A DNA stretch of 64,000 nt from Nocardiopsis terrae (GTDB lineage Bacteria; Actinomycetota; Actinomycetes; Streptosporangiales; Streptosporangiaceae). Below the pieces are notes generated by a model that saw only the letters and a program-made list of their open reading frames with translations, was not told the origin of the DNA and ran no database searches. Made by a program: the position numbers and the translations under genes. Where the stretch lies: positions 372,001 to 436,000 of the forward strand of contig NZ_BMXJ01000002.1 in assembly GCF_014651695.1 (NCBI RefSeq), given 5' to 3'. Positions 47,645 to 55,168 of the stretch are shown here, piece after piece. Position 1 is the first letter of the stretch; every line of letters starts with the position of its first letter.

Positions 47645-47726
47645 CCCGGGGCCGTGGCCGCCACCGGACACCCAGACCAACCGTTCGGCATGTTTTGGCA
47701 AACAGCCCACGGGCTACGGAGAGACC

Positions 47727-48878
47727 GTGGACAGCCAACTCGGCGACACGGTCCGGGAGTCCCTCCCCGGTCGCGTGCGCGAAGACCTCAGGGACGTCGA
47801 CCGCCTGCGGGAGGTCTGGGCGGAGCAACGCCACAACCAGCCCCCGGACGCGCGCGGGGCCGCGCGGCGGGCGCTGACGCACGCCCGCGTCCTGGAGTGG
47901 GGAGGCGACAGCGCCCTCACCGACCTGCTGTTGACAGGTGCTGACGTGTCCGGGGATCCGATGACCGGGCCCCGCGTCGCCGCGCTGGCGGAGCGGGTCG
48001 CCGAACTCCCCGAGGGCTACGCGCTGCGACCGCTCCGGACCACCCTGCCCGACGAGTACACCCTCGAACTGTCCCGGGCCGCCGCGGCCCCGGCCCATCC
48101 AGTGGTCCGAGCCGCGCACACCTACGCCGAGTGCGTGCGGATCCTGGCCGAGGCCTCCGGGGAGGAGCCCGACGGGGCCGGGCCGCCCTGGGTACTGCCG
48201 TGGGTCCTGGCCTCACACGTGCTCCAACGCGCCGACCTCCCCCCGCTGCTCCTCGATCCGCGCACGCCTCCGCCCGGGACAGGCTCCGGGCAGGATCCGG
48301 CGGAGCGGCTCGCGGTCCTGACCGCCCACTTCGCGCGGCTGGTCACCGGGGCCCTGCGCGGTGAACTCGGCTGGCACCCGGGGGCGGTGCCCACTGCGGG
48401 GACGCCGGTTCCTCCGCTGGCCGCCGTGACGCGCCGTCGCATCCTGGAGTACGTGCGGTCCCGGCGGGGGCCGGTGGCCCTCATCCTCCGCGCCCTGGAC
48501 CCCCGGGCGAGCGCCACGGTGTCCTCGGGGGACGAGGGGGGCCCGATGGGCGCACGCGGGTCGCGCGCGACCGACCGCCTGCTGTTCACCCCGGGCGCCG
48601 CCCACTGGTGGACGTGTCTGGAGCTGGTGGCGGGTGAGGCGTCGCTGTCCCTGTACGTGGTGGTGCAGGACGTGGGCAGCCCGCCCTCGGGCGTGCTGGC
48701 GGTGACCGCGAACGCACGCCTGGTCACCTCGGAGGGGGTCCGGGAGACGCTGGAGATGTCCGGGACCGACAGCGTCACCGTGATGCCCACGGACTGCGTG
48801 GACGACCGCTGGCCCCAGGTGCGCGACCTGGTCGACGAGGCGGTGTCCCGCTCCATGAACGAACTCACCCGCGTCTGA
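47727..48878 (+). CDS. unrecognised soluble protein of 383 residues
   Basis: I do not recognise this protein. It is Arg/Leu/Ala-rich with no clear signal or membrane span. Residues 1-110 look helical (VDRLREVWAEQRHN, then ARRALTHARVLEW). Around residues 180-260 there are Arg-rich helices (RLAVLTAHFARLVTGALRGE). The C-terminal third appears alpha/beta with ends such as VDEAVSRSMNELTRV. GTG 47727 is the start, supported by GGAG 5-6 nt upstream and the shape of the flanking sequence, although the frame is open to 47187 inside the MerR gene. It sits between the MerR and the kinase gene. Confidence 0.6.
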   Translation: MDSQLGDTVRESLPGRVREDLRDVDRLREVWAEQRHNQPPDARGAARRALTHARVLEWGGDSALTDLLLTGADVSGDPMTGPRVAALAERVAELPEGYALRPLRTTLPDEYTLELSRAAAAPAHPVVRAAHTYAECVRILAEASGEEPDGAGPPWVLPWVLASHVLQRADLPPLLLDPRTPPPGTGSGQDPAERLAVLTAHFARLVTGALRGELGWHPGAVPTAGTPVPPLAAVTRRRILEYVRSRRGPVALILRALDPRASATVSSGDEGGPMGARGSRATDRLLFTPGAAHWWTCLELVAGEASLSLYVVVQDVGSPPSGVLAVTANARLVTSEGVRETLEMSGTDSVTVMPTDCVDDRWPQVRDLVDEAVSRSMNELTRV

Positions 48879-48905
48879 CCTCCCGGGCCGGGCCCGGGCT
48901 CCCGG

Positions 48906-50285
48906 TCATCGGCTGAGGAACAGGATCAGCAGGAGTAGCAGCAGGATGATGATGGTGATCAGCACCGCCGGGATCACCCAGCCCTGCTGGAGCACCGAGT
49001 CCTGTCCGCCGGTCCGGTAACGGGCGGCGTGCGGGGCGTAGGTCTGGTTGGGGTTCACCGCGCCCGTCATCATCGGGTTGGCGCCCTGGTGCACGGCGTG
49101 CGGCTGCTGCGGGTGGCCCGGCATCCCGGGCCGGGGGTTGGACGTGCCCGGCTGCGCGCCGAACCCGCCGTGCCGCGGGTCCGAGTTCCCCGGGTGGCCC
49201 ATCTGGCCGGGGCGGGGGTTGGACACACCCGGGTTGGCCATCGGGTTGGGGTTGGACGCTCCGGGACCGCCGTAGGGGTTCGGCGCCCCGGGGCCCTGGC
49301 CGAGGCGCGGGTCGGAGACGCCCGGCGGGTAGCCCATCCCGGGCTGACCCCCGGTGGGCGGGTACTGCGGCCCCTGCGGGTGCACGGGCGGCAGCTGGTT
49401 GCCGTTGAGCAGCCCGGTCTGGGCGACTCGCTCACCCTGCTCGAACGGGTCGGCGGACTCCGGGGACCCGACCGGGCCGTCGTGGCCGAGCAGCCGCATC
49501 AGCAGCGTCTGGGCGTTGGGACGCTTCTCCGGGTCCTTGTCCAGGCAGGACTCGACGACCGGCCGCAGCGCCTCGTCGATCTCCTCCAGGTCGGGCGGTG
49601 CGCTGACCACGCGGTGCACCACGGCCGGGACGGTGTCGGAGCCGAAGGGCGCACGGCCGGTGGAGGCGAACGCGATCACGCAACCCCAGGCGAAGATGTC
49701 GCACTTGTCGGTGATCCCGCGCCCCTCGATCTGCTCGGGCGCCATGTAGGAGGGCGTTCCGACGATCGAGTTGGTCATGGTGGCCGTGCCGTCGTCGACC
49801 CGGGCGATGCCGAAGTCGATCACGCGCGGGCCGTCCGGGCCGATCAGGACGTTTCCGGGTTTGAAGTCGCGGTGGACGATCCCCGCCCGGTGGATGGCGA
49901 CGAGCGCGGTGGCGGTGGAGACGGCCAGCCTCTGGAGGGCGGAGCCGCGCACCACCCGGCCCTTGGCGACGGTCTCCTGCAGGTCCTTGCCCGGGACGAA
50001 CTCGCTGACCACGTAGGGCGGATCGCTGTCGAGCTGGGCCTCGATGATCGCGGCGGTACAGAAGGAGGCGACCTTCTGGGCCGCGCGGACCTCCTTCTCG
50101 AACCGTCTGCGCAGGTCGGCATCGGCCGACCACTGGTCGTTGAGGACCTTGACCGCGTACTCGTCGCCGGCGGAGTCCTCGGCGAGGTAGACGACCCCCT
50201 GGCCACCCTTTCCCAGACGTCCGGTCACGCTGTAGTCACCGAACGATGAGGGGTCGCTCGGCAGTAGCGATTCGGGACCGGGCAT
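48906..50285 (-). CDS. Ser/Thr protein kinase with C-terminal membrane anchor
   Basis: This is a PknB-type kinase (Hanks type) without PASTA repeats. Kinase residues 1-270 include the P-loop GRLGKGGQGVVYLAE, Lys in AVKVL, catalytic HRDFKPGNVLI, DFG in VIDFGIAR, and VGTPSYMAPEQIEG. After it comes a 150-residue Pro/Gly/Asn-rich tail with repeated SNPRPG, SDPRLG and SDPRHG units. Then a C-terminal membrane span of about 20 residues (VIPAVLITIIILLLLLLILF). The cytoplasmic kinase is thus anchored by its tail. ATG 50285 fits. It is isolated; phosphorylation targets are unknown. Confidence 0.92.
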   Translation of the reverse strand: MPGPESLLPSDPSSFGDYSVTGRLGKGGQGVVYLAEDSAGDEYAVKVLNDQWSADADLRRRFEKEVRAAQKVASFCTAAIIEAQLDSDPPYVVSEFVPGKDLQETVAKGRVVRGSALQRLAVSTATALVAIHRAGIVHRDFKPGNVLIGPDGPRVIDFGIARVDDGTATMTNSIVGTPSYMAPEQIEGRGITDKCDIFAWGCVIAFASTGRAPFGSDTVPAVVHRVVSAPPDLEEIDEALRPVVESCLDKDPEKRPNAQTLLMRLLGHDGPVGSPESADPFEQGERVAQTGLLNGNQLPPVHPQGPQYPPTGGQPGMGYPPGVSDPRLGQGPGAPNPYGGPGASNPNPMANPGVSNPRPGQMGHPGNSDPRHGGFGAQPGTSNPRPGMPGHPQQPHAVHQGANPMMTGAVNPNQTYAPHAARYRTGGQDSVLQQGWVIPAVLITIIILLLLLLILFLSR

Positions 50286-50463
50286 CGGTGTCCTCCAGGG
50301 AGGTCGTCGTGGGCGGGGAGCGCAGGATCAGGGTACGGGCAGGCGACGCCGGGTACGGTCGCGTGCGACCCCGGCCCCCGGAGGGACCCTTGACCCGGGC
50401 GTACCCCCTCTGACTACCGCGGCGGGGAGAACGTTCCACCCCCCGCCCCACCTTTTTCCGTCC

Positions 50464-50640
50464 TCAGGAGATTTTCCGCGCCTCGTCGACCAGCAGGACC
50501 GGGATCCCGTCGCGGATCGGGTAGGCCAGACCGCTCTCGTCACAGACCAGTTCGTCGGTCTCCGGGTCGTGGCGCAGCGGGGCCTGGCTCTGCGGGCAGG
50601 CCAGGATCTCCAGCAGCCAGCCGTCGATCTTCGTGCTCAT
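50464..50640 (-). CDS. Trm112-like zinc-ribbon protein (UPF0434)
   Basis: The 58-residue protein reads MSTKIDGWLLEILACPQ, then PLRHDP, ELVCDESGLAYPIRDG and IPVLLVDEARK. It has two Cys residues (in ACP and VCD) that sit where the four-Cys zinc site of Trm112 would be, but the other two are not Cys. Trm112-like proteins support methyltransferases and appear in many bacteria as UPF0434. It lies 64 nt downstream of manB on the same strand, so it may be cotranscribed. Confidence 0.8.
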   Translation of the reverse strand: MSTKIDGWLLEILACPQSQAPLRHDPETDELVCDESGLAYPIRDGIPVLLVDEARKIS

Positions 50641-50703
50641 GCTTCTCGTTCCTCGTGTGATGGCCGGGCCTCGTGTGATGGCCGGTTCGGGCGCGGAGCC
50701 GGG

Positions 50704-52074
50704 TTAGCTTCGGACGATGGCCAGGACCTCGTCGCGCAGGCTCGCCACGGCCGTGTCGTCCGGGGCCTCCACGTTGAGTCGCAGCAGCGGTTCGGTGTTG
50801 GAGGCTCGCAGGTTGAACCACGCCCCGCCGGGCAGGGAGACGCTGAGACCGTCGAGTTCGTCGACGGTGACCCCGTCCCTGTCGGCGAACCGGGCGCGCA
50901 CCGCGGCCATGCGCCCGGGGGCGTCCGCGACCTTGGAGTTGATCTCGCCGGAGGCCGCGTACCGGGAGTACTCCTCCGTGATCTCCGAGAGCGGACGGTC
51001 GTCCGCCCCCAGGACCCGGAGGACGTGCATGGCCGCGAGCATACCCGTGTCGGCCTTCCAGAAGTCCCGGAAGTAGTAGTGGGCGGAGTGCTCCCCGCCG
51101 AAGATCGCGCCGGTCTCGGCCATGGTCGCCTTGATGTAGGAGTGGCCGACCCGGGTCCGTACGGGCTTTCCGCCCCGTTCGGCCACGATCTCGGGTACCG
51201 CGGCGGAGGTGATGAGGTTGTGGATGACCGTGCCGCCGGGTTCGCGCTTGAGCTCCTCCGCGGCGACCAGCGCGGTGACGGCGGACGGGGAGACGGGCTC
51301 GCCCCGCTCGTCGATGACGAAGCAGCGGTCGGCGTCGCCGTCGAAGGCCAGGCCGATGTCGGCGCCGCTCTGCCGGACCTTCGCCTGGAGGTCGACCAGG
51401 TTGTCCGGGTCCAGGGGGTTGGCCGGGTGGTTGGGGAAGGTGCCGTCGAGTTCGAAGTAGAGGGGGACGACCTCCAGGGGCAGCCCCTGCTCCAGGACGG
51501 CCGGGACCGTGTGTCCGCCCATGCCGTTGCCCGCGTCCACGACCACCTTGAGCGGGCGGGAGCCGGACAGGTCGACGAGGTCGCGCAGGTAGTCGGCGTA
51601 CCCGGACAGCAGGTCCTGCTCCGTGAGGGTGCCGCGCGGGCCCCGGCCGCCGTCGGAGGCCTCCGGGTCGGTCAGGTTCCGCTCCGCCAGTTCGCGGATC
51701 TCGTCCAGGCCGGTCTCGGCGCTGATCGGCGCGGCCCCCGCGCGGCACATCTTGATGCCGTTGTACTCGGCCGGGTTGTGGCTGGCGGTGAACATGGCGC
51801 CGGGCAGGTCGAGGGAGCCCGAACCGTAGTAGAGCAGGTCGGTGGAGCCGAGCCCGGCGAACACCACGTCCACGCCCCGGGAGAGGACACCGTCGGCGAA
51901 GGCGCGGGCGAGCTCCGGGGAGGAGGGCCGCATGTCGTGCGAGACCACGACGGCGGGGCCGCCGACCACCTGGGCGAAGGCGGAGCCGACCGCCCGGGCG
52001 ATGTCGGCGTTGAAGGTGTCCGGAATCACACCGCGTACGTCGTATGCCTTGAAGATGCTTCCGAGATCAGCCAC
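50704..52074 (-). CDS. manB: phosphomannomutase/phosphoglucomutase
   Basis: This enzyme interconverts mannose-6-phosphate and mannose-1-phosphate (or the glucose analogues) for polysaccharide and glycolipid synthesis. The 456-residue protein has a starting IFKAYDVRGVIP, the phosphoserine loop TASHNPAEYNGIK, the metal loop DGDADRCFV, a sugar-binding GGEHSAHYYFRDFW and a C-terminal phosphate-binding RASNTEPLLR. GTG 52074 is chosen because GGAG lies 5-6 nt upstream and the product begins at the conserved VADLGSIFKAYD; the open frame runs to 52191. Downstream on the strand is the small Trm112 gene. Confidence 0.95.
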   Translation of the reverse strand: MADLGSIFKAYDVRGVIPDTFNADIARAVGSAFAQVVGGPAVVVSHDMRPSSPELARAFADGVLSRGVDVVFAGLGSTDLLYYGSGSLDLPGAMFTASHNPAEYNGIKMCRAGAAPISAETGLDEIRELAERNLTDPEASDGGRGPRGTLTEQDLLSGYADYLRDLVDLSGSRPLKVVVDAGNGMGGHTVPAVLEQGLPLEVVPLYFELDGTFPNHPANPLDPDNLVDLQAKVRQSGADIGLAFDGDADRCFVIDERGEPVSPSAVTALVAAEELKREPGGTVIHNLITSAAVPEIVAERGGKPVRTRVGHSYIKATMAETGAIFGGEHSAHYYFRDFWKADTGMLAAMHVLRVLGADDRPLSEITEEYSRYAASGEINSKVADAPGRMAAVRARFADRDGVTVDELDGLSVSLPGGAWFNLRASNTEPLLRLNVEAPDDTAVASLRDEVLAIVRS

Positions 52075-52215
52075 GTCTGCTCCGGCCAGGTCGGTTCTGC
52101 GACGAATTCGGTCCAGCGCCCTGTGAATCGAGCGCCGTACAAAACTAGCAAGAGCCCGCCGGGCCGCCCCTCGGGCACCGGCCGGGCGCACGCCCGCCTG
52201 GTCGGGCCGGGGCCG

Positions 52216-52614
52216 TCAGCTCTCGGGGTGCGGTGGCCGCTGCTCACCGCGGTCGGACTTGACCACACGCAGGTGCCCGCGGCGCAGCGTCTCCTGGCCT
52301 TCACCCACGGGCTCCCCGGGGGACGGCTCTGGGCGCGTCGGCGGCCTCGCCGCCTCACGTACGGCGTCGGCGAGGGCCTCCAGGTCATCACTGCCGGGGC
52401 CACCCCCCGACGTCTCGACCGGAAGCCGGACGACCTCCCAGCCCCGCGGCGCCGTCAACCGTTCGGCGTGTATGGCGCACAGGTCGTAACAGTGCGGTTC
52501 CACGTAGGCGGCGAGCGGACCGAGCACGGCCGTGGAGTCGGCGTAGACGTACGTGAGCGTGAATACGGCGGGCTGCCTGCACGCGGTGCGGGAACAGCGT
52601 CGAACATGGCTCAC
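52216..52614 (-). CDS. DUF3499-like protein
   Basis: The 132-residue protein begins VSHVRRCSRTACRQPAVF, then YVYADSTAVLGPLAAYVEPHCYDLCAIH. This matches the actinobacterial DUF3499 family, with four Cys that may bind zinc. A long Arg/Pro-rich C-terminal tail ends GHLRVVKSDRGEQ. The GTG at 52614 is chosen from family homology; the frame is open to 53106, which would give a 296-residue product with an uncharacteristic Arg-rich extension. It lies about 140 nt upstream of manB on the same strand. Function unknown. Confidence 0.8.
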   Translation of the reverse strand: MSHVRRCSRTACRQPAVFTLTYVYADSTAVLGPLAAYVEPHCYDLCAIHAERLTAPRGWEVVRLPVETSGGGPGSDDLEALADAVREAARPPTRPEPSPGEPVGEGQETLRRGHLRVVKSDRGEQRPPHPES

Positions 52615-52811
52615 AGCTTTTGACTGTATGCCTTTACCGAGGGACACGCCAGCATCGTCCCATGACCTGCACAGTTTTTGGGCGACTGTTCTTGACCCGG
52701 GCAGGTCGTGCGGCTCCGGGGAGAGCCGGCGTGTCCCCGCCCGGAGCCGGCCCTGACGCCGGTTGGCCACCGGGGCTACGCTGTGGGCCCGTGATGGCTT
52801 AGTCTCAAGGT

Positions 52812-53246
52812 GTGCGACGAGTGCGCCTTTCCAGTGGCCAACCAGACCGAGTGCGGCGCCGGGACCGCCGCGGCCGAGGCATCCGCGGTCCTCTCGTGCC
52901 CTCTGACCTACCTGTTTCCCGCAGCCGGGCACAGGCATTCGACGATCTCGTCCTGGACGCGGTCGAACGCCTCGAACGGTTGTGGGCCCGCGAGCTCGCG
53001 AACGTCGACTTCCTCGTGGAGGACGTTCCCCCGATCCCGCCCCACGGTGAGCTGTCCGAGACGATCCCCTTCTCCCGCCTGGAGACCGATCCCGCCGGGC
53101 GGGCACGGATCATCGTCTACCGGCGCCCCGTGGAGATCCGGACGAAGGACCCCGAGGAGATGGCCCTCCTGGTCCACGAGACCGTGGTCGAGGAGGTCGC
53201 CAACCTGCTCGGCGTGGAACCCGAGTCGGTCGACCCGGAGAGCTGA
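52812..53246 (+). CDS. zincin-type metallopeptidase family protein
   Basis: The 144-residue protein matches the short actinobacterial metallopeptidase family related to zincin-like proteins (PF06262-type). It has an Arg-rich lead (RRRDRRGRGIRGPLVP), then VSRSRAQAFDDLVLDAVERLE and IIVYRRPVEIRTKDPEEMALL. A region follows where HExxH would be, which reads HETVVEEV. The second His is thus absent, so peptidase activity is doubtful. The GTG at 52812 is weakly supported; 52896 is an alternative start nearer the folded part. It is divergent from the DUF3499 gene. Confidence 0.75.
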   Translation: MRRVRLSSGQPDRVRRRDRRGRGIRGPLVPSDLPVSRSRAQAFDDLVLDAVERLERLWARELANVDFLVEDVPPIPPHGELSETIPFSRLETDPAGRARIIVYRRPVEIRTKDPEEMALLVHETVVEEVANLLGVEPESVDPES

Positions 53247-53256
53247 GTCCTCCCGT

Positions 53257-53286
53257 CACCGCCCCGGAGCACGCCCCGGGGCGGTG
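53257..53286. terminator. terminator hairpin
   Basis: An 11-bp stem (CACCGCCCCGG/CCGGGGCGGTG) with an 8-nt loop lies 11 nt after the stop at 53246 and between convergent genes. Confidence 0.7.
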
Positions 53287-53303
53287 CTGGCGTCTACCTG
53301 CGG

Positions 53304-53522
53304 CTACCAGCGGCTCCAGGGCCAGCGGACGAGACCCCCCACCGCGTTCTGGATGGCCAGCAGGGTGTCCGCGAACGCCGTCAGCAGCAGCACGAGGTTG
53401 CCCTCCGTCCACCACCAGACCAGGGCGCCCGCCCCGGCGAGCACGAGCAGGACGTGCAGGACGGTCCACGAGTTGCGAAACGTCCGGTAGACCAGCGGGA
53501 TACCGTCTCTCATCCCTCTCAC
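53304..53522 (-). CDS. small two-span membrane protein at the end of the GTPase operon
   Basis: The 72-residue protein has two hydrophobic segments (TVLHVLLVLAGAGALVWWW and LVLLLTAFADTLLAIQNAV). It starts with GTG overlapping the stop of the upstream GTPase gene by 4 nt (GTGA, 53519-53522), so it is the last gene of that operon. An ATG at 53513 is an alternative start. It may help anchor or modulate the GTPase complex. No family is recognised. Confidence 0.7.
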   Translation of the reverse strand: MRGMRDGIPLVYRTFRNSWTVLHVLLVLAGAGALVWWWTEGNLVLLLTAFADTLLAIQNAVGGLVRWPWSRW

Positions 53523-55168
53523 GCACCCTTTCCCTCAGCCGCCGGCACGGATTCGCGCGGCGACAGCACGGCCAGTCGCGGGTCGGTGGACCGCAGGGCC
53601 CAGTCGAAGACCCGGACGGGGTGGGACGGGTCGGCGCCGTCCTGGGCCCCGAGCGAGTCCACCGCGAAGTAGTCCACCATCCGGAAGTCCTGGTCGATGC
53701 GCCGCACGAAACCCTGCACCCCGTTCGCCCTCAGCCACTCCCGGACCGAACCGCTGTCCTCGGGGTCGAGGCCGCCGGTGTCCGGGAGCCTCCGGAGCAC
53801 GTCGAGTTTGGTCAGGACGACGGCCAGGCGTTTGCCGTCCAGCCGCACCCCGGCAGCCCGGAGGCGGTCGGCCACGCTGGCGTAGGCGTCCTCCTGGTCG
53901 CCCTGGGCGAGCGGGACCGAGTCCCCCTCGTCCGCGAGCCTGAGCCGCTCTCTCACCGCGGGCAGGGCCAGGGGGTCGAGGACGAACAGCAGGGTGTCGG
54001 CCGTGTCGATGTAGCTCAGGGACTGCGACCGCTCCCAGCTCACGAAGTTCTCCCCCGCCGCGTCCATGAGGTGGACCTCGACCTCACGCCCCCGCAGGGA
54101 CAGGAGGAGCGGGACCCCTTCGGGCCGGTCGTCCCAGGCGGTCTTGGCCACTCTGCGGCCCGTGGAGACGGCGTTGGCGGCGGTGCGCACGAACCCCTCG
54201 GCCCCCGTGGAGATCGGGGCGAGCGAACCCGACAGCGACTCCACCCGGCTGCCCAGCTCGACCACGCCGGTGGCCAGGAACTGGGTCTTGCCCGCGCCGA
54301 CCGCGCCGATGACCGGCACCGCCAGGACCCGCCTGGTACCGCTTCCGTCCGGGGCGTTCTCCAGGCAGAAGGGGCAGAGGGCGGTCAGGTGTCTGGCCGC
54401 CTTGCTGACCGTCACCGGGATCCGGGTTCCGCATCCGCACCGCCGACGGGTGACGCCGAGGGGGCCGGGGCGCACGTCGTGGTGGATGGTCGAGCAGTGG
54501 GGGTTGGCGCACCGGTAGCTGGGCATGGGCGTGACCCGGTAGCACTTGACGCAGTGGAGTTCGGCCTTCCTGCGTTTCTGGGCCACCTGGCCGGACCAGC
54601 GGTAGACCAGGACACCGAGTTTCTGGAAGAGGTGCACGGTCCCGCCGAGGACCTGCATGATCAGGTACCAGCACAGGACCGACACCCACACACCCAGGGT
54701 GTAACCGGTGATGACCGGCAGGAAGAGGACGGCGATGAACCACCTGTCGAAGGCCGAGAGAAAGGCGTCGAAGCCGATCCGCCGCGCCGCCGCGAGGACC
54801 GCGTTGGCGTCCCGTTTGGACTGGTAAGGGATGTAGACCGGCCAGGCGTGATCCCAGCCGGAGTGCCTGGCCTGCCCGCGGGGGGCCTTGCCGAGCACCT
54901 CTCCCGCCACCACCGCCTCGGGTGAGGCGATCCTGGGTTCCTCCTCCTCCCTGCCCGCGAGGACGAACGGGGGCAGAACCACACCCCGCAGGACACCGCC
55001 GACCAGGCCCAGCAGTGAGGACCCGAGCCAGATGACGAGCACCCACGCGAAGATCCGCACGACGAGGGCGAGGAGCAGCCAGAGGAGGAAGCCGACGACG
55101 TAGATGACGATGGTGACCGCGAGCAGGCCCAGAGCAAGCAGGACCAGAATCGCTATGAGCTGCGGCAT
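53519..55168 (-). CDS. membrane-anchored zinc-ribbon GTPase, DO-GTPase2-like
   Basis: The 549-residue protein has two N-terminal membrane spans (about 3-62) and two more at about 143-190. Zinc-ribbon Cys residues follow (206/209/220/225, 244/246, 265/268). Then comes a GTPase domain with G1 GAVGAGKT (288-295), G3 DAAGE (369-373) and G4 TKLD (453-456), resembling the double-GTPase 2 families described in NTP-dependent conflict systems. It directly abuts the GAP1-like gene (stop and start adjacent at 55168/55169) and overlaps the small membrane gene by 4 nt. Assignment to a family is by motif, not by search. Confidence 0.75.
   Translation of the reverse strand: MPQLIAILVLLALGLLAVTIVIYVVGFLLWLLLALVVRIFAWVLVIWLGSSLLGLVGGVLRGVVLPPFVLAGREEEEPRIASPEAVVAGEVLGKAPRGQARHSGWDHAWPVYIPYQSKRDANAVLAAARRIGFDAFLSAFDRWFIAVLFLPVITGYTLGVWVSVLCWYLIMQVLGGTVHLFQKLGVLVYRWSGQVAQKRRKAELHCVKCYRVTPMPSYRCANPHCSTIHHDVRPGPLGVTRRRCGCGTRIPVTVSKAARHLTALCPFCLENAPDGSGTRRVLAVPVIGAVGAGKTQFLATGVVELGSRVESLSGSLAPISTGAEGFVRTAANAVSTGRRVAKTAWDDRPEGVPLLLSLRGREVEVHLMDAAGENFVSWERSQSLSYIDTADTLLFVLDPLALPAVRERLRLADEGDSVPLAQGDQEDAYASVADRLRAAGVRLDGKRLAVVLTKLDVLRRLPDTGGLDPEDSGSVREWLRANGVQGFVRRIDQDFRMVDYFAVDSLGAQDGADPSHPVRVFDWALRSTDPRLAVLSPRESVPAAEGKGA

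Noticed and set aside
47187..47726. 180-codon extension of the gene at 47727
   Set aside because: It overlaps the MerR coding frame and lacks any ribosome site. GTG 47727 has GGAG.
52615..53106. Long N-terminal extension of the DUF3499-like gene
   Set aside because: It overlaps the divergent metallopeptidase gene on the other strand and is Arg/Gly-rich. The family start is at 52614.
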